NCBI GenBank assembly: GCA_009840445.1
Contig: VXNS01000066.1
Coordinates: forward strand, 32,782-96,781
Source: Synechococcus sp. SB0662_bin_14
Lineage (GTDB): Bacteria; Cyanobacteriota; Cyanobacteriia; PCC-6307; Cyanobiaceae
Length of the DNA stretch: 64,000 nucleotides
Reading direction: 5' to 3'
The notes under the pieces were generated by a model. It ran no database searches, was not told where the DNA came from, and saw nothing but the letters and a program-made list of their open reading frames with translations. Shown here piece after piece: positions 53,641 through 63,932 of the stretch (within the stretch, counting starts at the first letter, position 1; every line of letters starts with the position of its first letter). The translations under genes were made by a program, and so were the position numbers.

Positions 53641-56247
53641 ATGGCCTTCAAGAAACCCCCTGTCAGGGTGCCAGCTCCCGAGAGCCCAGACCGCCTCTTC
53701 ATGGATCTTCCGCTTCGCAGCCATACGAGCCTTCTAGATCATCAAGGCCAGGTCTTACGGAGCTATCATGCCCAAGGATGTGGCGCTGAAGATGTCGCTC
53801 TACAGCTCCCTACTGGAAGCGGCAAGACACTAGTAGGACTGCTATTAGCCGAGTGGCGACGACGGAAATTTCAGGAAAAAGTCGTCTATCTCTGTCCAAC
53901 ACGACAACTGGTCAATCAGGTTACTGAAGAAGCCTCGGTTAAGTGCGGACTAAGGGTCGAGCCGTTCATAGGAACCAAAGAAAAATATACTGCTCAAGCC
54001 AAATCAGCCTATAATAATGCTAATTGTATTGCCATCACAACTTATAATAGTTTGTTCAATATCAATCCCTTTTTCTCAAATCCTGATATAATAATTCTCG
54101 ATGATGCTCACACTTCAGAGAATTATATTGCTAACCAATGGACATTAAAATTTACATCTCATGTAGATGGTTTACTGTTTAAAAAAATTGCCAACACTCT
54201 AAAAAGTATAATAGATGAGAATAGTTATAAAAAACTCATAGAAGAATCTGACTCAAGCATGCAATGGGTAGATAAAATACCGACGCCACATCTAATAAGA
54301 ATCTCAAGTGAGATACGTACAATTATCGATGAAAATATTGATCAAGATGATAAAAAGTATCCTTGGCAAATGATAAAAGATAACTTGCACGCTTGTCATA
54401 TTTATATATCTTCTGGAGAGATTTTAATTCGTCCACTGATTCCACCTACTTGGACTCATGAACCATTCGCAAATGCTAAGCAACGGATCTTTATGTCTGC
54501 AACATTAAGCTTTGGAGGCGATCTAGAGCGACTAACTGGCCGAAAAACAATCCCTCGTTTGCCAATCCCTAAAGGATGAAATAAGCAAGGAATTGGTCGA
54601 AGACTTTTCATTTTTCCTGAAAATTCTTTAGAAGAAAATGATATTAAGGTATTACGGTCTAAACTTATTAAAGAAGCCGGTCGTTGTCTTATCTTAGCAC
54701 CTAGCAATTATGTAGCCAACCAAATAAGAGATGATATCGAAAACTCGTTGCCACAATGTATAATTTTCTCTGGAGTAGATCTGGAAAGTCGTAAAGAAGA
54801 ATTTGTCAATACTGACTCTGCTGTTGCTGTTATCGCCAATCGCTACGACGGCATTGACTTCCCGAATGATGATTGTCGTCTCTTATTTATTGATAATCTA
54901 CAAAAGGCTGTCAATCTTCAGGAGTTTTTCCTGATGACACGTATGGCTGCAAAGCTGCTCTTCAATGAACGCATACAAACACGAGTTTTACAAGCAATTG
55001 GACGCTGCTCGCGAGGCCCGAAGGACTATTCAGCTGTCATCATTACAGGTCATCTAAATTATCTTAGTGACCAGAAGCGCATCAAACACTTCCACCCAGA
55101 GCTTCAAGCTGAACTGATGTTTGGTATAGAACAATCACAAAAGATTGGAGTCAATGATTTAATAGATAATTTTCGTATCTTTCTTGAACATAAGAATGAA
55201 TGGGCAGAAGCCAACGATCAGATTTTAGAAAAGCGTGAAGAGGTTACTCAACAACAATTCCCAGCAATGCATGAACTTGCTAAAACAGTCAATCATGAAA
55301 TTAATTGGCAGAAAGCAATGTGGGAAAAGGATTATGTGAAAGCATTTGATGATGCACGTGATGTTCTTGGTGAACTAAGAGATTCAGAATTAAAAGGCTA
55401 CAGGGCGCTCTGGCACTACCTGGCTGGTAGTTCGGCAAAACTAGAAGCTATTGACAGTGATGGATCCTGGGAGAGTAAAGCAAGGGAACAGTTCATAAAG
55501 GCTAAGAATGCTACTTTTGGAATTTCTTGGCTAAGTCGCCTTGCTAACTCTCCTAATGTCAGGTATCGTGTAGAAGAAGAAATCCAGAATATTGCCTCAG
55601 TTCAGATAGAAAATCTGGAGCAGTACCTTGAGGAACTGGGAAACATAGAGAATCGTAAATTCTGTAGAAGGGAGAGAGAAATTAGTGAAGGTTTAAGGCC
55701 GAACACAGGTAAACTGTTTGAACAGGCTAATATGCTGCTTGGTAAGCATCTGGGCTTTGAGGCAGAATTATGTAGTAAACGTACGGCGGCGCCAGATGTA
55801 CTATGGTTAATTGGCTCAACAGCAATTGTCTTCGAGGATCATGCCAATGCTGGCGAGGAATCAATTATTGATATTAAGAAAGCTCGCCAGACAGTCTTGC
55901 ACTCTAATTGGGCACGTGATAAGTTTCCAAATATGGTTGACCTGAAAGTCTTAGTGGTTCTAGTTACGCCAGCAAAGAAAGCCAATAAAGATGCAATTAA
56001 ATTTCTCAAAGATGTTTGCTATTGGAAATTAGATGAATTTCTAGCATGGTCTGAAACTGCACTCTGTGCAGTACGTGAACTCCGTCGTGAATTTCCTGGA
56101 ATTGGTAACTTGGATTGGCGCACAAGTGCTAGCATAAAATTAAAGAACATCAAGGCCGACGTATACGAACTCTCTTCTTGGCTTTCTCAACAAGTTGCAT
56201 CAGAATACTTAGGAAACACTGGAAAACCTGAAAGTGGGTCCAAATAA
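53641..56247 (+). pseudogene. SF2 (DDAH-type) helicase with C-terminal nuclease-like region, interrupted by TGA
   Basis: 868 codons in one frame with a single internal stop TGA at 54577-54579 (codon 313). Helicase motifs: Walker A LQLPTGSGKTLVGLLLAEWR (residue 56 onward), DDAH box IIILDDAHTSENYIANQW (D154), motif III MSATLSFGGDLERLTGRK, and motif VI QAIGRCSRGPKDYSAVII. The stop falls in PRLPIPKG-stop-NKQGIGRRLFIFPE where a Trp codon (TGG) would fit. The C-terminal part contains APDVLW (P718-D719) and IVFEDHANAG (E732, H734), like PD-(D/E)xK with the Lys replaced by His. From about 53930 it is AT-rich and lacks CCATGG, indicating recent transfer. Follows the R-M gene. Confidence 0.75.
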
Positions 56248-56302
56248 CACTCTGACTCTCCCGTCACCAAGGTTTTCAAAAGGCTGGGACTGGTGTAGAG
56301 AT

Positions 56303-56905
56303 GAGATGATCCTTCCCCCAGGCCCCTCTGATCTGCCCCATTCAATTCCAACTTTCACCTCCCCATCATGACTCAAAAGCCGCTCAAAGCCCATGCCATC
56401 GCCGCCATCGCCATGGTGGCCGGCGTGTTGTCGATCCCGGCCCTGGCGCAGACCCCAGCAGGGCAAGTCCCTCGTGGGGTCTGGGGTGAAATCTCTGGTT
56501 GGGTCTGGCAAGGTCAATCCCCTGAGCATTGGCCGTGGGATGGCGGCTGTATGATCGCCGCCCACACGCCAGATAAATTTACATGCTATGCCTGGGAAGA
56601 CCATGGTAGAGGTGGAGGATGGCACAGCTACGATTTACCATTGGCGGGCACCACCAAAGACCGGACAAGCGTCCTCATAGGATGCCCTCTGATCGCGAGA
56701 TTTACGCCAGCCGGGGAAGAAGATTGCATGAAACAGGAAGTTTTCCCGAATGGAGACGCAAAGATTTTTCGTGACGTCCTTATTTCATCATGTAACCAAA
56801 GAATTGAAGTCTATATGCAGATCCTTGATGAGAATGATTCTTTGGCCATCCCACCGGTGAAAGTCATTTGCCCGCCACAGGATTAAACCGGAAACCATCT
56901 TCCCG
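56303..56905 (+). repeat. left copy of a 0.6-kb duplicated segment
   Basis: This segment, from GAGATGAT through the exported-protein gene to ACCATCTTCC, is matched by 58685-59290 with similar sequence both in the 65-base leader (CTTCCCCCAGG, CAATTCCA, CATCATGAC shared) and the first 20 bases after the stop. It is a direct repeat about 2.4 kb apart, with the DUF6338 gene between. Confidence 0.85.
56368..56886 (+). CDS. small exported protein, paralogue A
   Basis: A 172-residue protein with a signal peptide (KPLKAHAIAAIAMVAGVLSI, cleavage after about LAQ, residue 28). The mature part is small, with conserved Trp/Cys/Gly: GVWGEISGWVWQGQSPEHW, GCMIAAHTPDKFTCYAWEDH, VLIGCPLIARFTPAGEEDC and VPPVKVICPP-like IPPVKVICPPQD. 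Four to six Cys suggest disulfides in the periplasm or outside. I do not recognise the family. A near-copy lies at 58750. Upstream is a leader shared with that copy. Confidence 0.65.
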   Translation: MTQKPLKAHAIAAIAMVAGVLSIPALAQTPAGQVPRGVWGEISGWVWQGQSPEHWPWDGGCMIAAHTPDKFTCYAWEDHGRGGGWHSYDLPLAGTTKDRTSVLIGCPLIARFTPAGEEDCMKQEVFPNGDAKIFRDVLISSCNQRIEVYMQILDENDSLAIPPVKVICPPQD

Positions 56906-57849
56906 GTCTAAGCCGTGGCAAGGCCGGGTGATGGCGATGTCATGGCAGCAATGGCCTGAACACTGGCGAGTAAGTCGCTGCTCCCCTCCGCCTAACAGCT
57001 TGGGATTGTGTCCAAGGCGGGTTGTGGTGAGTGCATAGCCGGCCGGACTCGCCCACCGCCCAACTCATGGAGATGGCAAGGCCAGGGATCTGTTGCGTGG
57101 CGAACTGACCAATGAGCGGTCTGTGCTCTGGAAGAGAAGGGGCAGAGTCTCGCCAGCATCCCCTTGGCCATTAGGCGATTGCCGTCATTGATCTGCTGGC
57201 TTAGCCCCGTCGCCTTGGCCACTTGTGTTCTTGGCAGATGGCCGCCTGCGAAGGGGCGGCAAGCGAGCTTCAGGCGAGGCTTGCGGCACAATCCCGTGCT
57301 TTACAATATCGACCTGCACAAAGCAAAACCGGCCATCGATCAGAGGCGGCTTGCCACTGCTTCTATTGTCACCATCGTTGACTGGGGGCTTGGTCGGTTG
57401 CTCTGGCATCCGTTCGGTCTCAAACTCAAGGTATCATATCATGTCCATGGCCTTCCCTACCCCAACCAATGAAGAGCCGCGGCCTTTCAAGAGCAAAAGC
57501 TCACCTCGTTGGGGATGCGGGCAACTCCATGACCGTCAGCCAACCATCGTCACTGACCTTCCGGCTTGGAGCCGCCAATCTGATTGCCTTGTGTCCCATT
57601 GGACGGTTTAGGATGGGGGCGAAGGGGAGGCTTAACAGCGCTAGGCGATGCTTGCGGCACCTGGCCACGCTGGAATCCCCATGGAAACAGGCTTGGGTCA
57701 CTCGGTTCCTTGGCCATCAGTTCAACCTTTGTTTGAGAGCGGTGAAGTAATCCTAGCACAGGATCCACCTACCGTGGCGGACATGGGAGCCACAAGCTGG
57801 GTGAGGACGACAAGCGATGCTGGTGGCTTCATATCCTTGGCAATCTATC
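56887..57849. other. gene-poor, decayed interval
   Basis: No convincing gene in 960 bases. Several short open frames on both strands have no family resemblance. On the minus strand two fragments share a short pattern: GIVPQASPEARLPPLRRRPS (about 57330-57240) and GQVPQASPSAVKPPLRPHPK (about 57680-57600), which suggests copies of one degraded Pro-rich coding segment. No tRNA, IS ends or direct-repeat array were seen. Composition is similar to core DNA. Confidence 0.5.
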
Positions 57850-58488
57850 TCACGATTTTTCTTCTGTTTCCCTCCCTGGCTCAATCATTGGCGCCAATGC
57901 CAGCATTTTCACCTCTGCAGCAGGCACAAGGACTGCATCTGCATTGATTTCCAAAGGAATCGGTTCTCCTTCATTGGTTACCCATACAGCTTGACTAATA
58001 TGAAAATAGCCGTTCTTGGGATATTTAGGATACTCTACGAGTCGCCCATACAAACTATAACTTTGTTTGAGATATAACATAATTGCTGCTTGGCTGCCAT
58101 GTTTGTAAAATATGGAATGCCACTCCGATGGATATGATGTCTCGGTGGTAATACGCAGCCAGGGAGGATTTCTAAGGATTTTATGGGGAATATCATTGTT
58201 TGATAGCCAAGAAGAAAGCAATCCTAAAATTATTGCGATTGGCAATGTAAATACTATTTCAGTAGGAATCTCAAACAATAAATCCGGCAATTCGATTATT
58301 TTTGAAACAAAGTATCTGGTGATCAATGTTGTAAACTGTATGAAAATCGTGAAAACAAGTGCTGAAATCACACGCTCAAATGCCTCCGGCTTTCGGTGAG
58401 GTGTGAGAGAATGGAAAATCGCCACCGTCAAAAATCCAGGCAGAAGAAAAACGAGCACATGAACAATTTCGCCAGACATCCAACTCAC
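57850..58488 (-). CDS. DUF6338-like membrane protein
   Basis: A 212-residue protein starting MSWMSGEIVHVLVFLLPGFL, with three to four transmembrane helices (about residues 8-26, 40-62, 78-96). The opening LLPGFLTVAIFHSLTPHRKP followed by FERVISALVFTIFIQ matches the DUF6338 pattern (membrane protein, often near phage-defence or mobile genes). The soluble C-terminal half includes SYPSEWHSIFYKHGSQAAIM and LYGRLVEYPKYPKNGYFHIS, also typical. AT-rich relative to its surroundings, without CCATGG. Function unknown; the association with defence islands is inference. Confidence 0.7.
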   Translation of the reverse strand: MSWMSGEIVHVLVFLLPGFLTVAIFHSLTPHRKPEAFERVISALVFTIFIQFTTLITRYFVSKIIELPDLLFEIPTEIVFTLPIAIILGLLSSWLSNNDIPHKILRNPPWLRITTETSYPSEWHSIFYKHGSQAAIMLYLKQSYSLYGRLVEYPKYPKNGYFHISQAVWVTNEGEPIPLEINADAVLVPAAEVKMLALAPMIEPGRETEEKS

Positions 58489-58684
58489 GCTCTGGTTTCC
58501 TCCTGGGGTGAAGCCCCTGAGACTCTGTGCATAAGGCTAGCATGTCTGGCGTGTACTTGTCAACGCACTGCGTAGCCAGGTAATCTGTGGAGAGGGGCCA
58601 GGCAGATCGGCCAGTTGATTAGGCAGCCATTGGGAAGCCTCAAAACAACTTCCTCCCCGTCATTCCCACTTTCACAAAAATAAC

Positions 58685-59290
58685 GAGATGACCCTTCCCC
58701 CAGGATTCCCTGAGCCGGTCCGTTCAATTCCACCCTTCACTTCTCCATCATGACCCAAAAGCCGCTCAAAGCCCCTGCCGTCATTGCCATCGCCAATGGC
58801 AACCGGCATGCTGTCGATCCCGGCCCTGGCACAGACCCCGCCAGGGCAAGTCCCCCGTGGGGTCTGGGTGAAGTCCTTGGTTGGGTCTGGCAAAGTAAAT
58901 CCCCTGAGAATTGGCCGTGGGATGGCGGCGGTATGATTGCCGCCCACACGCCGGACAAAATTACATGCTATACCTGGGAAGACCGCGGTAGAGACGGAGG
59001 ATGGTACACTTACGATTTACCACTATTAGAGAGCTTCACCCAAGGCCGGACAACCATTCTTATAGGATGCCCCCTGATCGCGAGATTTACGCCAGCCGGA
59101 GAAGAGGGCTGCATGAAACAGAAGGTTTTTCCAGGTGGGGAAGCAACGATCTTTCGTGATGCCCTGAATTTGCTATGTGACCAAAGGATGGAAGCCTATG
59201 TGCAGATCGTTGACGAGAATGATTCTTTGGCCATCCCGCCAGTGAAAGTCATTTGCCCGCCACAAGATTAAACCTGAAACCATTTTCCAG
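58685..59290 (+). repeat. right copy of the 0.6-kb duplicated segment
   Basis: Direct-repeat partner of 56303-56905, same orientation, containing paralogue B. Shared leader and post-stop bases show that the unit of duplication was larger than the gene. Confidence 0.85.
58750..59271 (+). pseudogene. small exported protein, paralogue B, signal peptide out of frame
   Basis: From ENWPWDGGGMIAAHTPDKIT to the shared ending IPPVKVICPPQD the 173-codon frame parallels paralogue A (IGCPLIARFTPAGEEGCMKQ and so on). The N-terminal part differs because of two compensating one-base indels: an extra A in GCCAATGG (near 58794) shifts out of frame and a missing G in GTCTGGGTGAAG (near 58866) restores it. Read in the shifted frame, the segment between still gives MATGMLSIPALAQTPPG, so the signal peptide is disrupted. 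The open frame is intact overall, but the product should not be exported. Confidence 0.7.
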
Positions 59291-59465
59291 GCGTCACATC
59301 CCTGCCTTGTGACCCCGTAGTCCGCAAGGCCCACCATCAGCAATCGCCCTGATTGCCCCGTATGCGCCCCGTCACGGCGTTCCATGTTCCAGCCGGGGGG
59401 GGCGATTAACATTAACAATGCTTTACGCTATGGGGTTTTAGACCGGCGGCCTGTTGCAGGTGGGG

Positions 59466-60353
59466 TTACGGCAACCAGGGATGATCCCCATAGCGGGGAG
59501 ACCGTTTCTCAAGAAAGGCGTGACGACCTTCCTGCGCCTCGTCCGTGCGGTAAAAAAGACTGGTGGCCTGACCAGCCAACTCCTGTAGCCCCACCATGCC
59601 GTCGGTTTCCGCGTTAAAACCGGCCTTGAGGCAACGGATGGCCGTGGGACTCATGGTCATGATGCGGCGCGCCCAGTTTACCCCTTCCTGCTCCAGGGAT
59701 TGGAGGGGAACCACCCGATTCACCAGCCCCATGGCCAAGGCGGCAGGAGCGTCGTAGCGCTGGCAAAGAAACCAGATCTCCCGGGCCTTGCGTTGCCCCA
59801 CCAGGCGGGCCAGATGGGCTGCGCCAAGACCGGCGTCAAAGCTGCCCACCTGGGGACCGGTTTGGCCGAAGACGGCGTTCTCGGCCGCCAGGCTGAGATC
59901 ACAGAGGGCATGGAGCACCTGGCCACCACCAATGGCGTAGCCGGCCACCAGGGCAATCACCACCTTGGGCAAGCTGCGGATCAACCGCTGCAGATCCAGC
60001 ACGTTCAGCCGGGGTAACCCCGTCTCGTCCACGTATCCCCCGTCACCCCGAACAGACTGATCGCCACCGGAGCAAAAGGCAAAGCCCCCGTCCGCGGCAG
60101 GCCCCACCCCCGTGAACAGCACCACGCCAAGCCGGGGATTATCCCGCACCCGGGAGAAGGCGTCAAACAACTCCACCACCGTGCGCGGCCGAAAGGCGTT
60201 GCGCTTGGCAGGGCGGTTGATGGCAATCCGGGCAAACCCCTCCCTGCACAGGTCAAAGCGGATGTCCCCATAGGGATGACCCACCTGCCAGAGGGCATCA
60301 CTGATTCCGGGCAGGACAGGTTCGGGGTGGGGATGGGGTTGATGTGGATTCAT
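59466..60353 (-). CDS. menB: 1,4-dihydroxy-2-naphthoyl-CoA synthase
   Basis: Crotonase-fold ring-closing enzyme of phylloquinone/menaquinone synthesis, 295 residues. [19 protein letters not shown] supplies the oxyanion loop and the MenB-specific GGDQ, followed by [36 protein letters not shown] and [13 protein letters not shown], and the C-terminal [18 protein letters not shown] 60353 lies inside the end of menD (56-base overlap), indicating an operon menD-menB. Confidence 0.96.
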   Translation of the reverse strand: MNPHQPHPHPEPVLPGISDALWQVGHPYGDIRFDLCREGFARIAINRPAKRNAFRPRTVVELFDAFSRVRDNPRLGVVLFTGVGPAADGGFAFCSGGDQSVRGDGGYVDETGLPRLNVLDLQRLIRSLPKVVIALVAGYAIGGGQVLHALCDLSLAAENAVFGQTGPQVGSFDAGLGAAHLARLVGQRKAREIWFLCQRYDAPAALAMGLVNRVVPLQSLEQEGVNWARRIMTMSPTAIRCLKAGFNAETDGMVGLQELAGQATSLFYRTDEAQEGRHAFLEKRSPRYGDHPWLP

Positions 60354-62145
60354 CACCTTGGCCAAGGGTTGCCCCAGTCTCCAACGGCGCCGCGTCCTGT
60401 GTCAGCCAGGCGGCCCGCAGTCGTTGCCGTTGCTGGTGGTCCCGCCGGGCATGGGTGGGACAGTGGAGAAGGGCCATGCCATGGCTTTGGGCCTGCCGGC
60501 TGCCCTGCCCCAGCGCCCAGGCCAGTTGACGGGGTTGGTTCAGGGTGTGGCCGGGGACGCCATGGGCGGCAGCCAACGCCAACTGATCCACGCTCTGGGG
60601 CATGGTGAACAGTTCCTCCATGGAAAACGCTTCATTGCGAATGGGCAGTTGCTCAAAAATGCCACCACCACCGTTGGCGATGAGCACCACCAGCAGGTTG
60701 GCGTCAGAAGCCTGCAACTGGCGGCGCCACAGCCAACCGTTGCTGTCGTGGAGCAGGGCCAGATCACCACTCACCAGAACGGTGCGCCGAGAGGGACCCG
60801 CGGCCATGGCCAGTCCTGACGCCAAGGACAGGGTGCCGTCAATGCCGGACACCCCCCGAAAACAGGTGACGTGGTGGGGACAGCGGGGCTGGGCAAAGCT
60901 TTCCCAGTCCCGAACGGGGGAACTGTTGGCCAGGAGCACGGTGGTGGGAGGCTGCTGATCCAGCCAGCGGGAGATGGCCCAGGCCAGCCATGGTTCCGTG
61001 ATGGGGGATGCCTCCAACTGGTGGTCCAGCCACTGCTGCAAACGGTGCTGCCGATGCCGCCATCTCTGCTGCAAGGCCAGGGCCGCTTCTGAGGGTTGGC
61101 CGGGGCCAAGCTGGGCCACCAGAGCGGCCAGGCCCTGTCCTGATCGCCAGTTGATCCGCCCGAGGGGATCCCAAAGCCGCTGATCCTGTTCACAGACCTG
61201 CACCTGGACCGCTGTTGTCTTCTCCAGCCATGCCGACAACCAGCGACTGGGGCTGCAGGGGCCCAGCCGCAGGACCTGGTTGGGAATCGGCAACCTCCGG
61301 GGGGCCGTCAGCAGCAGGTCGTAGCCGCTCACTACGGGTAGATCGCCCAGGCCTCGCAAGCCGCTGCAAGGATCAGCCAGCACAGGCCAGCCCGTGCGCC
61401 CCACCAGTTGCGCCATGTGCTGCTGGTAGGTGGCGAGATCCTGTCCCCGGTAGGGGCCGGCGACAATCAGTCCGGGCTGATCCCAGTCCAGGGGTGGTGG
61501 GGGACAGTCAGCCAACGGCTGGGTGATGACTGGTTTCACCCAACGAGCCTGCTGCGCAAGCCACTGGCGCTGAACCGACTGCAACTGTGCCTTGTTGGTG
61601 TGCAGAGGTTCTTCGAAGGGCTGGTTCATGTGGGTGGGGCCTGGCGCCTGCACACCACCGTGGTGGTGCGGACCACGGGCAGCAGCGAGAGCCTCCTGGA
61701 CTCTCTCCCCGGGGAAGGCTGTGGTCCCTGGCAGGGGCAGTTGCACCATGCGCCGCACACAGGCCAGGAGAAATTCCTCTTGGGGGGCCGTCTGATTGGC
61801 CCCGCAGTGTTTGCGGTGGGGTGGACGGTCGGCGGTGAGCAGAATCAAGGGCAAGCCGCCCAAATCGGCCTCGCTACATGCGGGTAACAGATGGGCCACG
61901 GCCGAACCGGAGGTGGTGAGTACGGCCACAGGGTCCCCGGTCCCGCGAATCAGACCCAGGGCCAGGAAGGCGGCGGAGCGCTCGTCAATGCTGGTGTGAC
62001 GCACAAGGCCAGGGGTGAGCGCTGCGGCCACCGCCAAGGGGCCTGAGCGACTCCCTGGACAAATCACCCCATGGACCACGCCAGCCCCACGCAACACCTG
62101 CCACAGTTGCAAGGACCAGAGGAGGTTGATGGCAGCCTGATCCAT
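60298..62145 (-). CDS. menD: SEPHCHC synthase (MenD)
   Basis: Thiamine-diphosphate enzyme adding 2-oxoglutarate to isochorismate, 615 residues. N-terminal Pyr domain: [38 protein letters not shown] with the catalytic Glu of ThDP activation, and [15 protein letters not shown]. The ThDP motif is [20 protein letters not shown] ... [14 protein letters not shown] near residue 470-510. ATG 62145 ([13 protein letters not shown]) is chosen; the 78-base upstream extension overlaps lepB on the other strand. Its 3' end overlaps menB. Confidence 0.96.
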   Translation of the reverse strand: MDQAAINLLWSLQLWQVLRGAGVVHGVICPGSRSGPLAVAAALTPGLVRHTSIDERSAAFLALGLIRGTGDPVAVLTTSGSAVAHLLPACSEADLGGLPLILLTADRPPHRKHCGANQTAPQEEFLLACVRRMVQLPLPGTTAFPGERVQEALAAARGPHHHGGVQAPGPTHMNQPFEEPLHTNKAQLQSVQRQWLAQQARWVKPVITQPLADCPPPPLDWDQPGLIVAGPYRGQDLATYQQHMAQLVGRTGWPVLADPCSGLRGLGDLPVVSGYDLLLTAPRRLPIPNQVLRLGPCSPSRWLSAWLEKTTAVQVQVCEQDQRLWDPLGRINWRSGQGLAALVAQLGPGQPSEAALALQQRWRHRQHRLQQWLDHQLEASPITEPWLAWAISRWLDQQPPTTVLLANSSPVRDWESFAQPRCPHHVTCFRGVSGIDGTLSLASGLAMAAGPSRRTVLVSGDLALLHDSNGWLWRRQLQASDANLLVVLIANGGGGIFEQLPIRNEAFSMEELFTMPQSVDQLALAAAHGVPGHTLNQPRQLAWALGQGSRQAQSHGMALLHCPTHARRDHQQRQRLRAAWLTQDAAPLETGATLGQGDESTSTPSPPRTCPARNQ

Positions 62146-62202
62146 ACCGTAATTCTGCTGGTTGCCTTGCCTGCTTCTCGACCGGACTCGGACCACATCC
62201 CC

Positions 62203-62778
62203 GTGGAAAGCCCATGGCGTCATGGATGGCGCACCCTGCTGAGCCTGGTCCTGGTGGTGGCGCTCACCATGGCTGTGCGCCAGTGGATCATGGAACCCCG
62301 CTGGATCCCCTCCGGGTCCATGGCGCCCACCTTACAAGTGCGGGACCTGCTGGTGGTGGATAAATTGAGCCCTCGACTGGGCTGCGATCCCCGAGTGGGC
62401 GACGTGGTGATGTTCCAACCACCGGACGCCTTGCTGGCCATGGGCTACGACAGGTCTCAAATGTTGATCAAGCGGGTTGTGGGCCTGGCTGGCGATCGGA
62501 TCGCTGTCCATGAAGGCCAACTGGAGCGCAACGGCCAAGCCTTACGGGAGCCCTGGACCGCCACACCGATGGCCTACGAACAGCCGGAGGTCACCGTTCC
62601 ACCCCATCGGCTTTGGGTGTTGGGGGACAACCGCAACAACAGCCTGGACTCCCATGTTTGGGGATCCTTGCCCCAGGACCGCGTGGCGGGCCGCGCCCTC
62701 ATCCGCTATTGGCCTCCGCAGCGCTGGGGCGGGATCCCAGGGACTCCCAGGATCGGGTGCGGTGATCACCACTCTTGA
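62203..62778 (+). CDS. lepB: signal peptidase I
   Basis: Membrane-bound type I signal peptidase, about 191 residues from GTG 62203. One N-terminal transmembrane helix (LLSLVLVVALTMAVRQWIM), the catalytic Ser in IPSGSMAPTL, the catalytic Lys in MLIKRVVGLAGDRI, and the box E VLGDNRNNSLDSHVWG are present. The start is not certain: TTG or GTG codons upstream are possible, and the frame is open to 62071 across the menD 5' end. Divergent from menD with overlapping upstream regions. Confidence 0.92.
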   Translation: MESPWRHGWRTLLSLVLVVALTMAVRQWIMEPRWIPSGSMAPTLQVRDLLVVDKLSPRLGCDPRVGDVVMFQPPDALLAMGYDRSQMLIKRVVGLAGDRIAVHEGQLERNGQALREPWTATPMAYEQPEVTVPPHRLWVLGDNRNNSLDSHVWGSLPQDRVAGRALIRYWPPQRWGGIPGTPRIGCGDHHS

Positions 62779-62848
62779 GCCTGGCCTTGGGTCAAGGGAA
62801 CCGTGGACAAGGTGGGTTACCATTGGGAGAGTCATGTGCCATGTCTCG

Positions 62849-63187
62849 ATGTTCAACGTGGAGTTTTTGACAAGTGACACCGAGGCCATCCATGGCAATC
62901 CTCTGATTCAGTACTTGCAGCAGCAAAATCCGGAGGTTTTGCAGCGTGTTGCCCACTCCGCCAGTGGGGATATTCAGGACATTATTCGTCACAACGTGCA
63001 GGGTTTGCTGGGCATGATTCCCGGTGAGCAGTTTGAGGTGAAGATCAGCACCAATCGGGACAATCTGGCCGGCCTGCTGGCCTCCGCCATGATGACCGGC
63101 TACTTCCTGCGCCAGATGGAGCAGCGCATGGAAATGGATAAGACCATGTTCATGGGGCTTCCGGAAGAGGACAACCCGCTGCCCTGA
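62849..63187 (+). CDS. DUF760 domain protein
   Basis: A 112-residue protein with the DUF760 core: NPLIQYLQQQNPEVLQRVAH, SGDIQDIIRHNVQGLLGMIP, and FEVKISTNRDNLAGLLASAM ... MMTGYFLRQMEQRMEM. This domain is found in cyanobacteria and plastids (two are stress-related in plants), with no defined biochemistry. ATG 62849 (MFNVEFLTS) fits the usual start; 62834 is possible. Located between lepB and ppa, all on the plus strand. Confidence 0.85.
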   Translation: MFNVEFLTSDTEAIHGNPLIQYLQQQNPEVLQRVAHSASGDIQDIIRHNVQGLLGMIPGEQFEVKISTNRDNLAGLLASAMMTGYFLRQMEQRMEMDKTMFMGLPEEDNPLP

Positions 63188-63258
63188 AGCGCCCCGGGCA
63201 GACCCTGACGAGGTGGCGGCCTACCATGTCCCCTGTTTGCCTTTGACCAAGCGATCCC

Positions 63259-63846
63259 ATGGCCAACCTTGACCGGGCGCCGAGCCGCACCATGCCCAAC
63301 CTGCTGCACGTGCTGCCGGCCTTTGCTGATGAGGGGGAGTTGCGCCTCAACGTGATCGTGGAACTCAACGCCGCCACCATCAACAAGTACGAACTCATCA
63401 CGGAGACGGGCCACTTGAAGCTGGATCGGGTTGGCTTTTCATCGCTGGCCTACCCGTTTGCCTATGGCTGCATTCCCTCCACCTGGGACGAGGACGGGGA
63501 TCCGCTGGACGTGGAGATCGTGGGCGTGACCGAGCCGTTGATTCCGGGATCGGTCTGCGAGGCCCGCATCATCGGTGTCATGAAGTTTGATGATGGGGGC
63601 GAGGTGGACGACAAGGTGATTGCCGTGCTGGCCGACGATAAGCGCATGGACCACATCCACAGCTACCAACAGCTTGGGGACCACTGGCGCAAGCAGACCA
63701 CTTACTATTGGGAGCACTACAAGGACCTGAAAAAACCCGACACCTGCTCGGTGAACGGTTTTTTTGACAGGGAAGAGGCCCTGAAGGTGATTCAGGCTTG
63801 CGAGCAGCGCTATCAGGAGACCATTGCCCCGCTGCTGGTGGATTGA
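63259..63846 (+). CDS. ppa: inorganic pyrophosphatase
   Basis: Family I soluble pyrophosphatase, 195 residues. N-terminal NVIVELNAATINKYELITET, the catalytic signature DEDGDPLDVEIVG, IGVMKFDDGGEVDDKVIAVL and the C-terminal lysine in HYKDLKKPDTCS are the family I marks. It drives biosynthetic reactions by removing PPi. It is followed by a strong terminator shared with the convergent psbA. Confidence 0.95.
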   Translation: MANLDRAPSRTMPNLLHVLPAFADEGELRLNVIVELNAATINKYELITETGHLKLDRVGFSSLAYPFAYGCIPSTWDEDGDPLDVEIVGVTEPLIPGSVCEARIIGVMKFDDGGEVDDKVIAVLADDKRMDHIHSYQQLGDHWRKQTTYYWEHYKDLKKPDTCSVNGFFDREEALKVIQACEQRYQETIAPLLVD

Positions 63847-63859
63847 GCCTTGAACCGGA

Positions 63860-63895
63860 ACGCCCCCACGCCACCGAACAGGTGGGTGGGGGCGT
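63860..63895. terminator. bidirectional-type terminator between ppa and psbA
   Basis: Stem ACGCCCCCAC/GTGGGGGCGT continued inward by CCACC/GGTGG with a GAACA loop, 14 bases after the ppa stop and 38 before the psbA stop. T tracts are weak on both sides. Confidence 0.7.
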
Positions 63896-63932
63896 CTGAA
63901 TTGGGCCACAAACAAGGGCCTCTTTGAGCGAC

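Noticed and set aside
57164-57472. 102-codon plus-strand frame in the decayed interval
   Set aside because: No similarity, no ribosome-binding site, and competing open frames on the other strand.
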